Source of the DNA: Alphaproteobacteria bacterium
Lineage (GTDB): Bacteria; Pseudomonadota; Alphaproteobacteria; CACIAM-22H2
Reading direction: 5' to 3'
Assembly: GCA_016793165.1 (NCBI GenBank)
Contig: JAEULA010000116.1
Location: forward strand, 54,037 to 118,036
Length of the DNA: 64,000 nt
This document shows positions 17,723 to 26,011 of this stretch, piece by piece. Each line of letters opens with the position of its first letter. The stretch's first letter is position 1. A program made the position numbers and the translations under genes. Under the pieces are notes generated by a model. That model had not been told where the DNA came from. It saw only the letters and a list, made by a program, of their open reading frames with translations, and did not search any database.

Positions 17723-19087
17723 ATGACGGAGCGGGGAATCGGCAGGTTCGGTCTCGGCCGGCGACATGTGCTGGCCGGTGCGGCGGCAGGTGCGGGCCTC
17801 TCGGCGATGGGGGCGCGCGCGGCCCTTGCCCAGGCGGCGGGGCCATGGGCCCAGGCGCCGCGCAGCAAGGTCGACAAGGTCAACTTCGTCGTCTGGACCT
17901 ACGGCGACATCTACACGCAGATCGCGCGCAGGTTCGAATCAGATTGGGGCGTCAAGGTCGAGTCGACGATCTCGTCCTTCAACGACCACCCGACCAAGCT
18001 CACGACGATGTTCGCGGCCGGCGAGAAGGTCGACGTCTCGCAGTCGTCGCCGTTCTCATTCCCGAACTTCATCGAGCAGGGCCTCGTGGAGCCCATCGAC
18101 GGACTGCCGGGGGCGGACGAATACATCAAGGACTTCACGCCCTTCACCAAGCAGGTCGCGACGTACAAGGGCAAGACGATGGGCCTGCCCTACTTCTCCG
18201 CGATCTGGGTCTGGAACTACAACGAGGAGCTCCTCGAGAAGGCGAAGCTGCAGAAGGCCTTCACGAGCTACGAGGAGTTCACCGAGCACTGCGTCAAGGC
18301 GAAGAAGGACGGCGTCTGCCGCTATCCCGTGATGTGGGTCGCCGGCGTCGGCCTCGAGCAGCTGCCCGGCACCTGGTACCAGATGACCTGGAACCGCGGC
18401 GGGCGCTTCTTCGACGCGCAGGGCAACCACATGCTCGGCGCGGGTTCGATCGCGCGCGAGACGCTCAAGTGGTGGGCGAACACCTTCGACAAGGGTCTCG
18501 ACATCTCCGATCCGGAATCCCTCAAGGTCCAGTTCACGCAGTCGGCCAAGGCGTTCGGCGCCGGCCAGAACCTCTATCGCGGCCCGAACCACCACTACGG
18601 CCTCAACATCGCCAACGATCCCGCGCAGTCGCCGAAGGCCGGCAAGATCAAGGTCCACGGCTCGCCGGGCGACGGCAAGACCATCGGCGTCACGCACGTC
18701 TACTTCCTGTCGTCGGCGACGCGCGACAAGGAATGGGCGTGGAAGCTGCTGCAGTATCTCGGCGGCCGCAGCAAGGACGGCAACCTCACGCAGGCTTACA
18801 GCCTCGCCAAGGACGCCATGCTCGGCTCGGGCTTCCAGTCCGTCATGAACAGTCCGCAGCTTCGCCAGAGTTGGTCGCCCTGGGGCGACGTGGATGCGAT
18901 CCTGAAGATGTGGAACAACGCGGCCTATATCGGCGAGGTCTGCTCGTCCGTGTATCAGCCCTGGCATTTCCCCTGGACCGACCAGCTCAACATCGAGGTC
19001 CAGAAGTGCCTCACCGGCCAGATCAGCGCCGACGTTTGCTGCGACAACCTGATCAAGGGCATCAACGAAGCGAAGCGCAAGATCTGA
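17723..19087 (+). CDS. ABC transporter substrate-binding protein, family 1 (sugar type)
   Basis: A 454-residue periplasmic binding protein with a Tat-type N-terminus (LGRRHVLAGAAAG, twin arginine at 13-14) ending in ALAQ. The mature part follows the CUT1 pattern: NFVVWTYGDIYTQIARRFESD, YFSAIWVWNYNEELLEKA and a C-terminal NAAYIGEV...INEA segment. Many tryptophans and tyrosines are consistent with carbohydrate binding. First gene of the rightward operon; a strong stem-loop follows it, as is common after highly expressed binding-protein genes. Confidence 0.92.
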   Translation: MTERGIGRFGLGRRHVLAGAAAGAGLSAMGARAALAQAAGPWAQAPRSKVDKVNFVVWTYGDIYTQIARRFESDWGVKVESTISSFNDHPTKLTTMFAAGEKVDVSQSSPFSFPNFIEQGLVEPIDGLPGADEYIKDFTPFTKQVATYKGKTMGLPYFSAIWVWNYNEELLEKAKLQKAFTSYEEFTEHCVKAKKDGVCRYPVMWVAGVGLEQLPGTWYQMTWNRGGRFFDAQGNHMLGAGSIARETLKWWANTFDKGLDISDPESLKVQFTQSAKAFGAGQNLYRGPNHHYGLNIANDPAQSPKAGKIKVHGSPGDGKTIGVTHVYFLSSATRDKEWAWKLLQYLGGRSKDGNLTQAYSLAKDAMLGSGFQSVMNSPQLRQSWSPWGDVDAILKMWNNAAYIGEVCSSVYQPWHFPWTDQLNIEVQKCLTGQISADVCCDNLIKGINEAKRKI

Positions 19088-19114
19088 GGGCGATCCGTTG
19101 ATCGTTCCTCACGT

Positions 19115-19143
19115 CCCCTCCTGCCGCAACGCGGCGGGAGGGG
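19115..19143 (+). promoter_or_regulatory. Stem-loop between binding-protein and permease genes
   Basis: CCCCTCCTGCCGC (19115-19127) pairs with GCGGCGGGAGGGG (19131-19143) through 13 pairs including one G-U, with a 3-nt loop and no U-tract. It lies 28 bases after the binding-protein stop and 112 bases before the permease start. The likely role is 3' protection of the binding-protein mRNA or partial attenuation, giving more binding protein than permease. Confidence 0.55.
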
Positions 19144-19255
19144 CGCCGACGCAGACGTCGGGGAGCCTGCTCGCCGCTCGTGAGCCGCGCAGGACTTCTT
19201 CGTCGGCTTCACGGCCACCCGTGCCGACCCGGTCCGCCCGCCACGGTCGGATGCG

Positions 19256-20200
19256 ATGACGACGGGAGCCGTCTCCGCCGCCGCGTCGCCGCGCACGAGC
19301 CTGCTGCGGCGGGAAATGTCCGCCGGCTGGTTCACGTTCTTCATGAACGTGCCGTCGCTGGCATGCCTCCTCCTCGTGCTTGCCTACCCGGTCATCTACG
19401 CCGGCTACATCTCGTTCCATCGCGTCGGGCTGGCGCAGCTGCGCCGCGGCGAGTTCCCGTGGAACGACTTCGACAACTATGCGCGGCTGTTCGAGGACCG
19501 GCTGTTCTGGCTCGCGGTCAAGAACACGGTCACCTTCACGTTCATCACCGTCGGCGCGGAGGTCGTGCTCGCGATCCTGATCGCGCTGCTGATCAACCAG
19601 CAGCGGATCTGGACGTCGCGCGTGACGCGGCTGCTGATCCTGCTGCCCTATGCAATCCCGCCGATCGCCAACGGGCTGATCTGGCATTTCATGTACAATT
19701 TCCAGTTCGGCTTCCTGAACCGGATCATGTTCTCGCTCGGGCTGATCACCGAGCCGATCAACTGGGCCGGCAATCCCGACACCGCGCTCTACGCGGTCAC
19801 CGTGCCGTACATCTGGCGCACGCTGCCCTTCGCGATCCTGCTCGTGCACGCGGCGCTTCAGGGAATTCCACGGGACCTCTACGAGCAGGCCGCGGTCGAC
19901 GGCGCGACGGCCTGGCAGAGGTTCTGGCGGATCACGCTGCCGCTGCTGCGCCCGATCGTCGCCGTGATCCTGATCCTGCGGACCTCCTTCGCCTTCGCCG
20001 TCTTCGAGGAGATCCTGGCGATCACGCAGGGCGGTCCCGGCGACGCCACCTGGGTCGCGGCCTGGTACAGCTACAAGATGAGCTTCGCGCCGCCCAACAA
20101 CTTCGGGCTCGGCGCGGCCTCGGCCTACGTGCTCGCGCTGATGATCGGCGCCCTGGCGATCTTCTACGTGCGCTTCGTCTATCGCCGCGTGACGCTGTAG
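19256..20200 (+). CDS. Sugar ABC transporter permease (MalF/UgpA type)
   Basis: A 314-residue inner-membrane permease with six predicted spans. The coupling loop is EQAAVDGATAWQRFWRITLPLLRP near residue 210, the EAA motif of CUT1 permeases. The start is ATG at 19256; an overlapping ATG at 19251 is immediately stopped. The cytoplasmic N-terminus of about 25 residues precedes the first span FTFFMNVPSLACLLLVLAY. It pairs with the next gene. Confidence 0.92.
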   Translation: MTTGAVSAAASPRTSLLRREMSAGWFTFFMNVPSLACLLLVLAYPVIYAGYISFHRVGLAQLRRGEFPWNDFDNYARLFEDRLFWLAVKNTVTFTFITVGAEVVLAILIALLINQQRIWTSRVTRLLILLPYAIPPIANGLIWHFMYNFQFGFLNRIMFSLGLITEPINWAGNPDTALYAVTVPYIWRTLPFAILLVHAALQGIPRDLYEQAAVDGATAWQRFWRITLPLLRPIVAVILILRTSFAFAVFEEILAITQGGPGDATWVAAWYSYKMSFAPPNNFGLGAASAYVLALMIGALAIFYVRFVYRRVTL

Positions 20201-20211
20201 GAGACGGCCCG

Positions 20212-21099
20212 ATGTTCGCCCCGACGCGCACGACGCGGATCCTGCTCCACCTCGCAAACGTCGTCGTGATCGTCTTCCTGCTGCTGCCGCTGGTGGCCGT
20301 GGTGTTCGGATCGATCCAGTCCGAGAAGGCGCTGCAGGCGGACACGCGCCGGCTCTGGCCGTCCGAGTTCACCCTCGACAACTTCACGGTCATCCTGAGC
20401 AAGGGCGAGCAGAAGGGTCGCATCTTCGACCAGATCAGCTACCTGCCCGACAACATCAAGCGCTTCTACAACGCGGTCGGGAACTCGACGGCGATCGCGC
20501 TGTCGGTGACCTTCCTGACGCTGCTGTTCGGATCGCTCTCGGGCTACACCATCGCGAGGCAGCGCTACCGGTGGACGCAGTGGCTGCTGCAGACGAACCT
20601 CGTCGCCCGCTTCGTGCCCGCGATCGTGCTGATGATCCCGCTCTACATCGTCATGCGAAAGCTCGAGCTGCTGAACTCGCTGACCGGCGTGATCATCGCC
20701 GAGACGGGCTTCCTGCTGCCCTACGCGATCCTGATCCTGGCACCCTATTTCGACAGCATCCCGCGCGATCTCGAGGATGCGGCGCGCATCGACGGCTGCT
20801 CGCGCATCGGCGCGTTCGTGCGCATCGTGCTGCCGCTCTCGACACCCGGCCTCGCGGCCTGCGGCGTGATCATGTTCATCATCTCGTGGCACGAGCTGCT
20901 GATCCCGCTGATCCTCAACGCCCGGCCGGATTTCATGACCCTGCCGGTGGTGATCGCGAGCCTGGTCGGCGACGTCCACGTCTTCTTCAACCTGATGATG
21001 GCGATCTGCCTCCTGGCGCTGGCGCCCACCGTGATCCTCGTGTTCCTGCTGCAGAAATACGTCGTCCAGGGCCTCTCGGTCGGCGCGGTGAAGGGTTGA
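20212..21099 (+). CDS. Sugar ABC transporter permease (MalG/UgpE type)
   Basis: A 295-residue permease with six spans. It starts TTRILLHLANVVVIVFLLLP and has the CUT1 coupling motif EDAARIDGCSRIGAFVRIVLPLSTPG near residue 190. The large loop after the first span (residues 38-85, containing SKGEQKGRIFDQ) is typical of MalG-like subunits. ATG at 20212 follows GGAG eight bases upstream, 12 bp after the first permease gene. Confidence 0.92.
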   Translation: MFAPTRTTRILLHLANVVVIVFLLLPLVAVVFGSIQSEKALQADTRRLWPSEFTLDNFTVILSKGEQKGRIFDQISYLPDNIKRFYNAVGNSTAIALSVTFLTLLFGSLSGYTIARQRYRWTQWLLQTNLVARFVPAIVLMIPLYIVMRKLELLNSLTGVIIAETGFLLPYAILILAPYFDSIPRDLEDAARIDGCSRIGAFVRIVLPLSTPGLAACGVIMFIISWHELLIPLILNARPDFMTLPVVIASLVGDVHVFFNLMMAICLLALAPTVILVFLLQKYVVQGLSVGAVKG

Positions 21100-21110
21100 G
21101 CCGCGCATCC

Positions 21111-21728
21111 GTGACGTCGCGGGTGCCGGTCCCGCTCGCCGCGTTCGCCCCGCGCCTGCGGGCGGAGCCGGGCGACGCGGCGAGCTTCGACATCGACGCC
21201 GCGGCGAACAGGATCGCCGTCGCGGCGCCGGCCGCGACCAACCTGTTCTGCGATCCCCGCTCGGGACGCCTCGTCGCGTCCGCGCCACGGCTGCTGTTCC
21301 CGCTCGCCGGCGACGGCTGGCTGCGGGCCTGCGTGTCGGTCGAATTCGCCAGCGTGTTCGACGTCGGCGCGCTCCTCGCCTGGGTCGACGAGGGGCGGTG
21401 GGCGAAGCTCTGCTTCGAGCGCGCGCCCGACGGCCAGGCGATGGTGGTCTCGGTGGTCAATCGAGGGCGCTCCGACGACGCCAACGGCTTCGTCGTCCGG
21501 GCCCCGGCGGTGCATCTTCGTCTCGCGCGGATCGACGAGACGCTCGCCTTCCACGCCTCGCTCGACGGCCGCGGCTGGATGCTCGTTCGCTACTTCGAGA
21601 TCGGCCGGCTCGACGACCTCCGCATCGGCTTCACGGCCCACAGCTCGCGCGGCGCGGGCGTCCGCGCCGAGTTCTCGGAGATCGCGTTCGCGGAATCGAC
21701 GCTCGCCGACATCCGCGGCGCTGGCTGA
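21111..21728 (+). CDS. DUF1349 domain-containing protein (concanavalin-like fold)
   Basis: About 205 residues without a signal peptide. It matches the DUF1349 / regulation-of-enolase-like beta-sandwich: LFCDPRSG, LRACVSVEFASVFDVGALLAWVDE, WAKLCFE, then VVSVVNRGRSDDANGF and a final DDLRIGFTAHSS segment. Members often sit with sugar transporters and glycosidases and may bind or process the imported glycoside. The start is uncertain: GTG at 21111, or TTG at 21096 which would overlap the permease stop. Last gene of the importer operon; it converges on the next gene. Confidence 0.75.
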   Translation: MTSRVPVPLAAFAPRLRAEPGDAASFDIDAAANRIAVAAPAATNLFCDPRSGRLVASAPRLLFPLAGDGWLRACVSVEFASVFDVGALLAWVDEGRWAKLCFERAPDGQAMVVSVVNRGRSDDANGFVVRAPAVHLRLARIDETLAFHASLDGRGWMLVRYFEIGRLDDLRIGFTAHSSRGAGVRAEFSEIAFAESTLADIRGAG

Positions 21729-21747
21729 GCGGCCGCAGCGCCGCGGA

Positions 21748-22272
21748 TCATCGCAGCGCGTCGGGAACCTGAACCGGCGCGTCGGGATCGCCGGGCGCAC
21801 GCCAATGGACCACACGCCATGCCGGGCCCTGCTGGCGCAGGTAGACCTGGAGGTCCTCCCAGGTCTCGCTGTCGCAATCGGCCGCGTCGGGCTTGCACGA
21901 GCGGATCTGAAGCTCGACCAGGGTGAAGCCGGGCTTGAACCATGCGATCTCGCGCAGATCATCGGTGATCTGGTCCGCGCTGATCACGCTTTCGCGCTCG
22001 ACCACGTATTCGAGCCGCCGGGGCTCCGGCGCGCCGTCGGGCGGCTCGGCGCCGATGCGCGCGCACAGCGAGCGGGACGCGCGGGCGAAGCAGGCCATGA
22101 GCGTGTCCACGGCGCAGCGGGCGCTGCCGCTCTCGCCGACGCAGGTGCTGCTGGCGTGGCCGGGGCCGACATTCTGCATCTCGCTCGCAGCCGCCGCCCG
22201 GATGGCGAGGGCTGCGGCGAGTGCCACGAACACGGCGCCGACACGCGGCGCCGCATGCTCAGGTCTGCGCAT
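21748..22272 (-). CDS. Secreted protein of unknown function
   Basis: A 174-residue protein with a signal peptide (about 1-29, ending AAAAS) and six cysteines in the mature part (STCVGES, ARCAV, MACFAR, LCARIG, RSCKPD, ADCDSE), suggesting disulfides in the periplasm. The C-terminal half ends in short beta-like segments (WEDLQVYLRQQ, WRVVHWRAPGD). I do not recognise the family. ATG at 22272 lies inside the end of the TPR glycosyltransferase gene (14-bp overlap), so the two are co-translated in one operon. Confidence 0.7.
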   Translation of the reverse strand: MRRPEHAAPRVGAVFVALAAALAIRAAAASEMQNVGPGHASSTCVGESGSARCAVDTLMACFARASRSLCARIGAEPPDGAPEPRRLEYVVERESVISADQITDDLREIAWFKPGFTLVELQIRSCKPDAADCDSETWEDLQVYLRQQGPAWRVVHWRAPGDPDAPVQVPDALR

Positions 22273-23632
22273 GGCGGCGGGCGAGTTCGGCGAGCGCGGA
22301 CTTGGCCTCGGCGAAGACGCCGTCCCAATCGCCGGGCTGGCGCTGGCGGAACAGCCGCATCGACGGATACCAGGGCGAATCGCTGCGCCCGTCGAGATAG
22401 AGCCAGTACGCCATGAACGGCAGCAGGTTCCAGATCGGACGGCCGAGACTGCCGGCCAGATGCGCAACCGACGAGTCGGTCATCACCACGAGGTCGAGCA
22501 GCTCGAGTGCCGCCGCCGTGTCGGCGAAATCCTCGAGCTGTGCGCCGAGGTCGACGATGTAGTTCCGCGCGCCGCAGGCGGCGAGATCCGCGGCGCGCGG
22601 CCCCTTCTGGAGGCTGAAGAGCTGCACGTTCGGCACCTCGGCGAAGGCGAGGAAGCGGTCGAGCGGCACGGCGCGGTGCGCGTTGCCCTTGAAGGTGACG
22701 CTGCCGGACCACACGATTCCGACCTTGAGCCGGCGCCCGGCGCGCTCGACGAGCGGTGCCAGGCGCGCCTTCGACTCCGGCGGCACATGCATGCGCGCCG
22801 GCGGCGGAAGATCCGCAAGCGAGCTCATCGCGTGTCCGGCGAGGCCCATGACCGGGATATGGGCGGCGTGCGGCGGGGCGACCTTGCCGACCGGCACGAG
22901 CTCGTCGACGCCCGCGACCCCCTGGAACAGGCGCAGCAGCTCGGGCTTGCAGCCGACGGCGATGCGCTTCACGCGGCGGCGGACGGCCGGCAGGAACCGC
23001 ATCGACAGGATCGAGTCTCCGAAGCCCTGCTCGGGCCAGACCAGCAGCGCGCCGTCGGGCAGCGCGCGGCCATCCCAGACGGGCGTAGGGTAGTTTGGCA
23101 TCGGCGGCCGGTCCGCGAGACGCCACCGCCATTCGAACGCCTTCCAGCCCTCGGCGTAGCGGCCGAGGCGCAGCAGGATCTGCGCGCGGTCGAAATGGGC
23201 GCTGGCATTCTCCGGGTCGAGGCGGACGGCCTGATCGAATGCCGCAAGCGCGTCGGCAAGATAACCGCCGTCGTGCAGCGCGACGCCGAGATTGGTCCAG
23301 GACGCGGTCGTCGGCTGGGACGACACGACGCGCTGATGCAGCTCGATGGCCTCGCGGTAGCGCTGCAGGTCCTTCAGGGCGTTGGCGAGATTGCCGGTCG
23401 CGGCGAGGTCGCCGGGCCGGATGTCGAGGGCGCGGCGATAGCAGCCGAGCGCCTCGACCGGCTTGCCCGACGCGCGCAGGCCCACGCCGAGCGCGTTCCA
23501 GCCCTCGTGGCTGCCGGGCGAGGCCGCGACGAGCGCCTCGGCCAACTGGATCGCCTCGTCGAAGCGCTTCTCGCCGATCGCCTTCTGGATCGCGCCGAGC
23601 GGATTGGACGGCGCCGGGCTCGAAGCGGTCAT
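22259..23632 (-). CDS. TPR-repeat glycosyltransferase family protein (heptosyltransferase/GT9-like)
   Basis: 457 residues. Residues about 10-170 are tetratricopeptide repeats (WNALGVGLRASGKPVEAL and LGVALHDGGYLADALAAFDQA, with typical W/L/G/A spacing). The rest is a GT-B-like domain ending in LVVMTDSSVAHLAGSLGRPIWNLLPF and DSPWYPSMRLFRQ, characteristic of TPR-containing glycosyltransferases found with surface polysaccharide or flagellin glycosylation genes. The ATG overlaps the stop of the HerA-like gene by 4 bases (ATGA). Cytoplasmic; acceptor unknown. Confidence 0.85.
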   Translation of the reverse strand: MTASSPAPSNPLGAIQKAIGEKRFDEAIQLAEALVAASPGSHEGWNALGVGLRASGKPVEALGCYRRALDIRPGDLAATGNLANALKDLQRYREAIELHQRVVSSQPTTASWTNLGVALHDGGYLADALAAFDQAVRLDPENASAHFDRAQILLRLGRYAEGWKAFEWRWRLADRPPMPNYPTPVWDGRALPDGALLVWPEQGFGDSILSMRFLPAVRRRVKRIAVGCKPELLRLFQGVAGVDELVPVGKVAPPHAAHIPVMGLAGHAMSSLADLPPPARMHVPPESKARLAPLVERAGRRLKVGIVWSGSVTFKGNAHRAVPLDRFLAFAEVPNVQLFSLQKGPRAADLAACGARNYIVDLGAQLEDFADTAAALELLDLVVMTDSSVAHLAGSLGRPIWNLLPFMAYWLYLDGRSDSPWYPSMRLFRQRQPGDWDGVFAEAKSALAELARRHAQT

Positions 23633-25185
23633 CGCCCTTTGAGCAGCGACCCGAGCACGCCGCGGATGATCGCGCCGCCTGCCGTCCGGCCGTACTTGCC
23701 GAGCACGGCGCCGCCGAGATCGCGGCCGATCTGGCCGGCGACGTTCCGCGCCACCGACTTCGCGATCGTCGCGCCGATGCTTTCGGGCTGCCGGGCGGTT
23801 GCGCGGCCGCGTCCCTGCGGCGCCGGCGCCGCCGACTTGCCGCCGCCGAAGATGCCGCCAAGCGCGTCGAGGATGCCGCCGCCGCCGGCCGGCGCCGCCG
23901 CAGGCTGGCTGGCCGCTGCAAGCTGCTCGCTGGCGGAGTCCCGCTCTTCGCGCTGCTCGTAGCGGCCAAGGAACGGGCTGCCCTGGATGCACTGCTTGCG
24001 CTCGTCGGGCGAGATCGCGCCGAGGAACGAGCGCGGCGGGCAGACCAGCGCTCGATCGACGATGCCCGGCGTTCCCTTCTCGTCGAGGAACGAGACGAGG
24101 GCCTCGCCGACCGCCAGCTCGGTGATCGCCTTGGCGGTGTCGAGCTTCGGATTGCCGCGGAACGTGTCGGCGGCCGTCTTGACCGCCTTCTGATCCTTGG
24201 GCGTGAACGCGCGCAGCGCATGCTGCACGCGGTTGCCGAGCTGGCCGAGCACCGTCTCGGGAACGTCGAGCGGGTTCTGCGTGACGAAATAGACGCCGAC
24301 GCCCTTCGAGCGGATCAGCCGCACGACCTGCTCGATGCGCTCGACCAGCGCCGGCGGCGCATCGGTGAAGAGCAGATGCGCTTCGTCGAAGAAGAAGACG
24401 AGCTTCGGCTTCTGCAGGTCGCCGACCTCGGGCAGGTTCTCGAACAGCTCCGCCAGCAGCCACAGCAGGAAGGTCGCGTAGAGCTTCGGCCGCATCATCA
24501 GCTTGTCCGCGGCGAGGACATGAACGATGCCGCGGCCGCGGCCGTCCGTCTTCAGCAGGTCGTTGGCATCGAAGGACGGGAGGCCGACGAACCTGTCGCC
24601 GCCCTGCGCCTCGAGGGCGAGAAGCCCGCGCTGGATCGCGCCGACGGTCGTGGCGCTGACATTGCCGTAGGTCTGGCGGATCTCGTTGGCGCGCTCCGCC
24701 AAGTCGGCCAGCAGCGCGCGCAGATCCTTGATGTCGTCGAGCAGGAGGCCGTTGTCGTCGGCGTACTTGAAGGCGATCTGCAGCACGCCGGCCTGGGTGT
24801 CGTTGAGCTCGAGCAGGCGGCCGAGCAGCATCGGACCCATCTCGGAGATCGAGGCGCGGATCGGATGTCCCTGCTCGCCCAGGATGTCCCAGAACACGAC
24901 CGGCATAGCGGCCATCGCGTAGTCGGGAACCCCGAGCTTCTGGGCACGCTCGGCGAACTTGGGATTCTCGGCGCCCGGCTTGGCGAGCCCGGCCAAGTCG
25001 CCCTTGACGTCGGCCATGAAGACCGGAACGCCGTTGGCCGAGAGGTTTTCCGCCATCACGCGCAGCGTGACGGTCTTTCCGGTTCCGGTGGCGCCGGCGA
25101 CGAGGCCGTGGCGATTTGCGAGTGGCAGGAGCAGTTCGTGGGGACGTTCACCCCGGGCGACGAGCACGCCCTCGACATCGGCCAT
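23629..25185 (-). CDS. HerA-like/DUF853 family ATPase (YjgR type)
   Basis: A 518-residue P-loop ATPase of the FtsK/HerA group. Walker A GATGTGKT is near residue 31-38, preceded by NRHGLVA. Walker B is LVFFFDEAHLL near 265, and the TQNPLDVPETVLGQLGNRVQHALRAFTPKD segment is diagnostic of DUF853. The C-terminal 100 residues are rich in Ala, Gly and Pro, with GGGGILDALGGIFGGGK. ATG at 25185 follows GGAGGG nine bases upstream. The biological role of the family is not well defined. First gene of a three-gene overlapping operon. Confidence 0.9.
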   Translation of the reverse strand: MADVEGVLVARGERPHELLLPLANRHGLVAGATGTGKTVTLRVMAENLSANGVPVFMADVKGDLAGLAKPGAENPKFAERAQKLGVPDYAMAAMPVVFWDILGEQGHPIRASISEMGPMLLGRLLELNDTQAGVLQIAFKYADDNGLLLDDIKDLRALLADLAERANEIRQTYGNVSATTVGAIQRGLLALEAQGGDRFVGLPSFDANDLLKTDGRGRGIVHVLAADKLMMRPKLYATFLLWLLAELFENLPEVGDLQKPKLVFFFDEAHLLFTDAPPALVERIEQVVRLIRSKGVGVYFVTQNPLDVPETVLGQLGNRVQHALRAFTPKDQKAVKTAADTFRGNPKLDTAKAITELAVGEALVSFLDEKGTPGIVDRALVCPPRSFLGAISPDERKQCIQGSPFLGRYEQREERDSASEQLAAASQPAAAPAGGGGILDALGGIFGGGKSAAPAPQGRGRATARQPESIGATIAKSVARNVAGQIGRDLGGAVLGKYGRTAGGAIIRGVLGSLLKGR

Positions 25186-25214
25186 TCGCTACGACCCTCC
25201 GTCACGACCGTTGC

Positions 25215-25241
25215 GGCGGGCGCCCGGCCGGGACGCCCGCC
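25215..25241 (-). terminator. Hairpin downstream of gcrA
   Basis: GGCGGGCG (25215-25222) and CGCCCGCC (25234-25241) form an 8-bp stem with an 11-nt loop, just after the gcrA stop and before the HerA-like gene. No U-run follows on the minus strand, so termination would be weak. Confidence 0.35.
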
Positions 25242-25247
25242 TGCCGA

Positions 25248-25727
25248 TCAGGCGGCTTCGCCCGTCTTCGGCTTCGCCTTTACATAGGCCACGGCGCAAT
25301 GGGTCGCGCAATAGGGCTTCCCGACGAGCGAGCGCTCGCCACAGAAATGGAAGTCGGTATCGCCGGGATGGCCGACGGGCCACATGCAGCGCTGGTTCGA
25401 GAGCTGCAGGACGGGAGTCTCGACGCGAACCTTGGCGGGGGACGGCGCCGGTGCCGCGACCGCCTGAGACTGGCGCGGCGGCGTCATCGCAACCGAAGCG
25501 GGAAGGGCCGGGGCGCCGCTGCTGCGGGGCTCACGCGGGATCCGCGGAGTCAACGGACGCATCGCCATACGACGAATGGGTGAGGGGCGAGACGACAGGC
25601 GGAGGCGATGCGCCTTACCGACGACGGCATTCTTCGAGATCCCGAGCATTTTCCCGATCTCGGCTGTCGAAAGCCCGTCGTTCCAGAGCTTCGTGAGCTC
25701 GGAGATCCGCTCGTCCGTCCATTCCAT
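25248..25727 (-). CDS. gcrA: GcrA family cell cycle regulator
   Basis: A 159-residue protein. The N-terminal DNA-binding domain is complete (WTDERISELTKLWNDGL, then STAEIGKMLGISKNAVVGKAHRL), followed by an Ala/Pro-rich linker. The C-terminal sigma-70-interacting region has four cysteines and several histidines (RCMWPVGHPGD, FHFCGERS, KPYCATHCAVAY). In Caulobacter GcrA acts with CcrM methylation at GANTC to activate division genes through sigma-70. ATG at 25727 has AGGTGG upstream. A strong indicator of an alphaproteobacterial host. Confidence 0.95.
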   Translation of the reverse strand: MEWTDERISELTKLWNDGLSTAEIGKMLGISKNAVVGKAHRLRLSSRPSPIRRMAMRPLTPRIPREPRSSGAPALPASVAMTPPRQSQAVAAPAPSPAKVRVETPVLQLSNQRCMWPVGHPGDTDFHFCGERSLVGKPYCATHCAVAYVKAKPKTGEAA

Positions 25728-25945
25728 GGCACCACCTCTCATCCCAACGATTGTGCCCGGCAACCTCCGGACAACAAGATATAGAGGGATCAGACGGCGA
25801 TTTCTGTCAAGACATCGGCGTGGGGCGGGAACCTTCAACACCGCCAGGGAGTTAGGTCGTCACGCAACCCGACCGGAAAAATTTGGCGCGACTTTTCCAC
25901 AATTCTTAAACACCCGGCCTGGATTTTAGGGTTGCTCCTTCCTCC

Positions 25946-25974
25946 GACTCTTTGGCAGTAAACCTGTGGGACTC
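25946..25974. promoter_or_regulatory. Pair of GANTC (CcrM) sites next to gcrA
   Basis: GACTC occurs at 25946-25950 and 25970-25974, in a comparatively AT-rich part of the gcrA-DUF882 intergenic region, 66 and 42 bases before the DUF882 start. GcrA-dependent promoters typically carry GANTC near the -10 region. Whether this pair is functional is unknown. Confidence 0.35.
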
Positions 25975-26011
25975 ACGGATTGTTTCAACCTGTAACATGG
26001 AGGCCGCCGCG

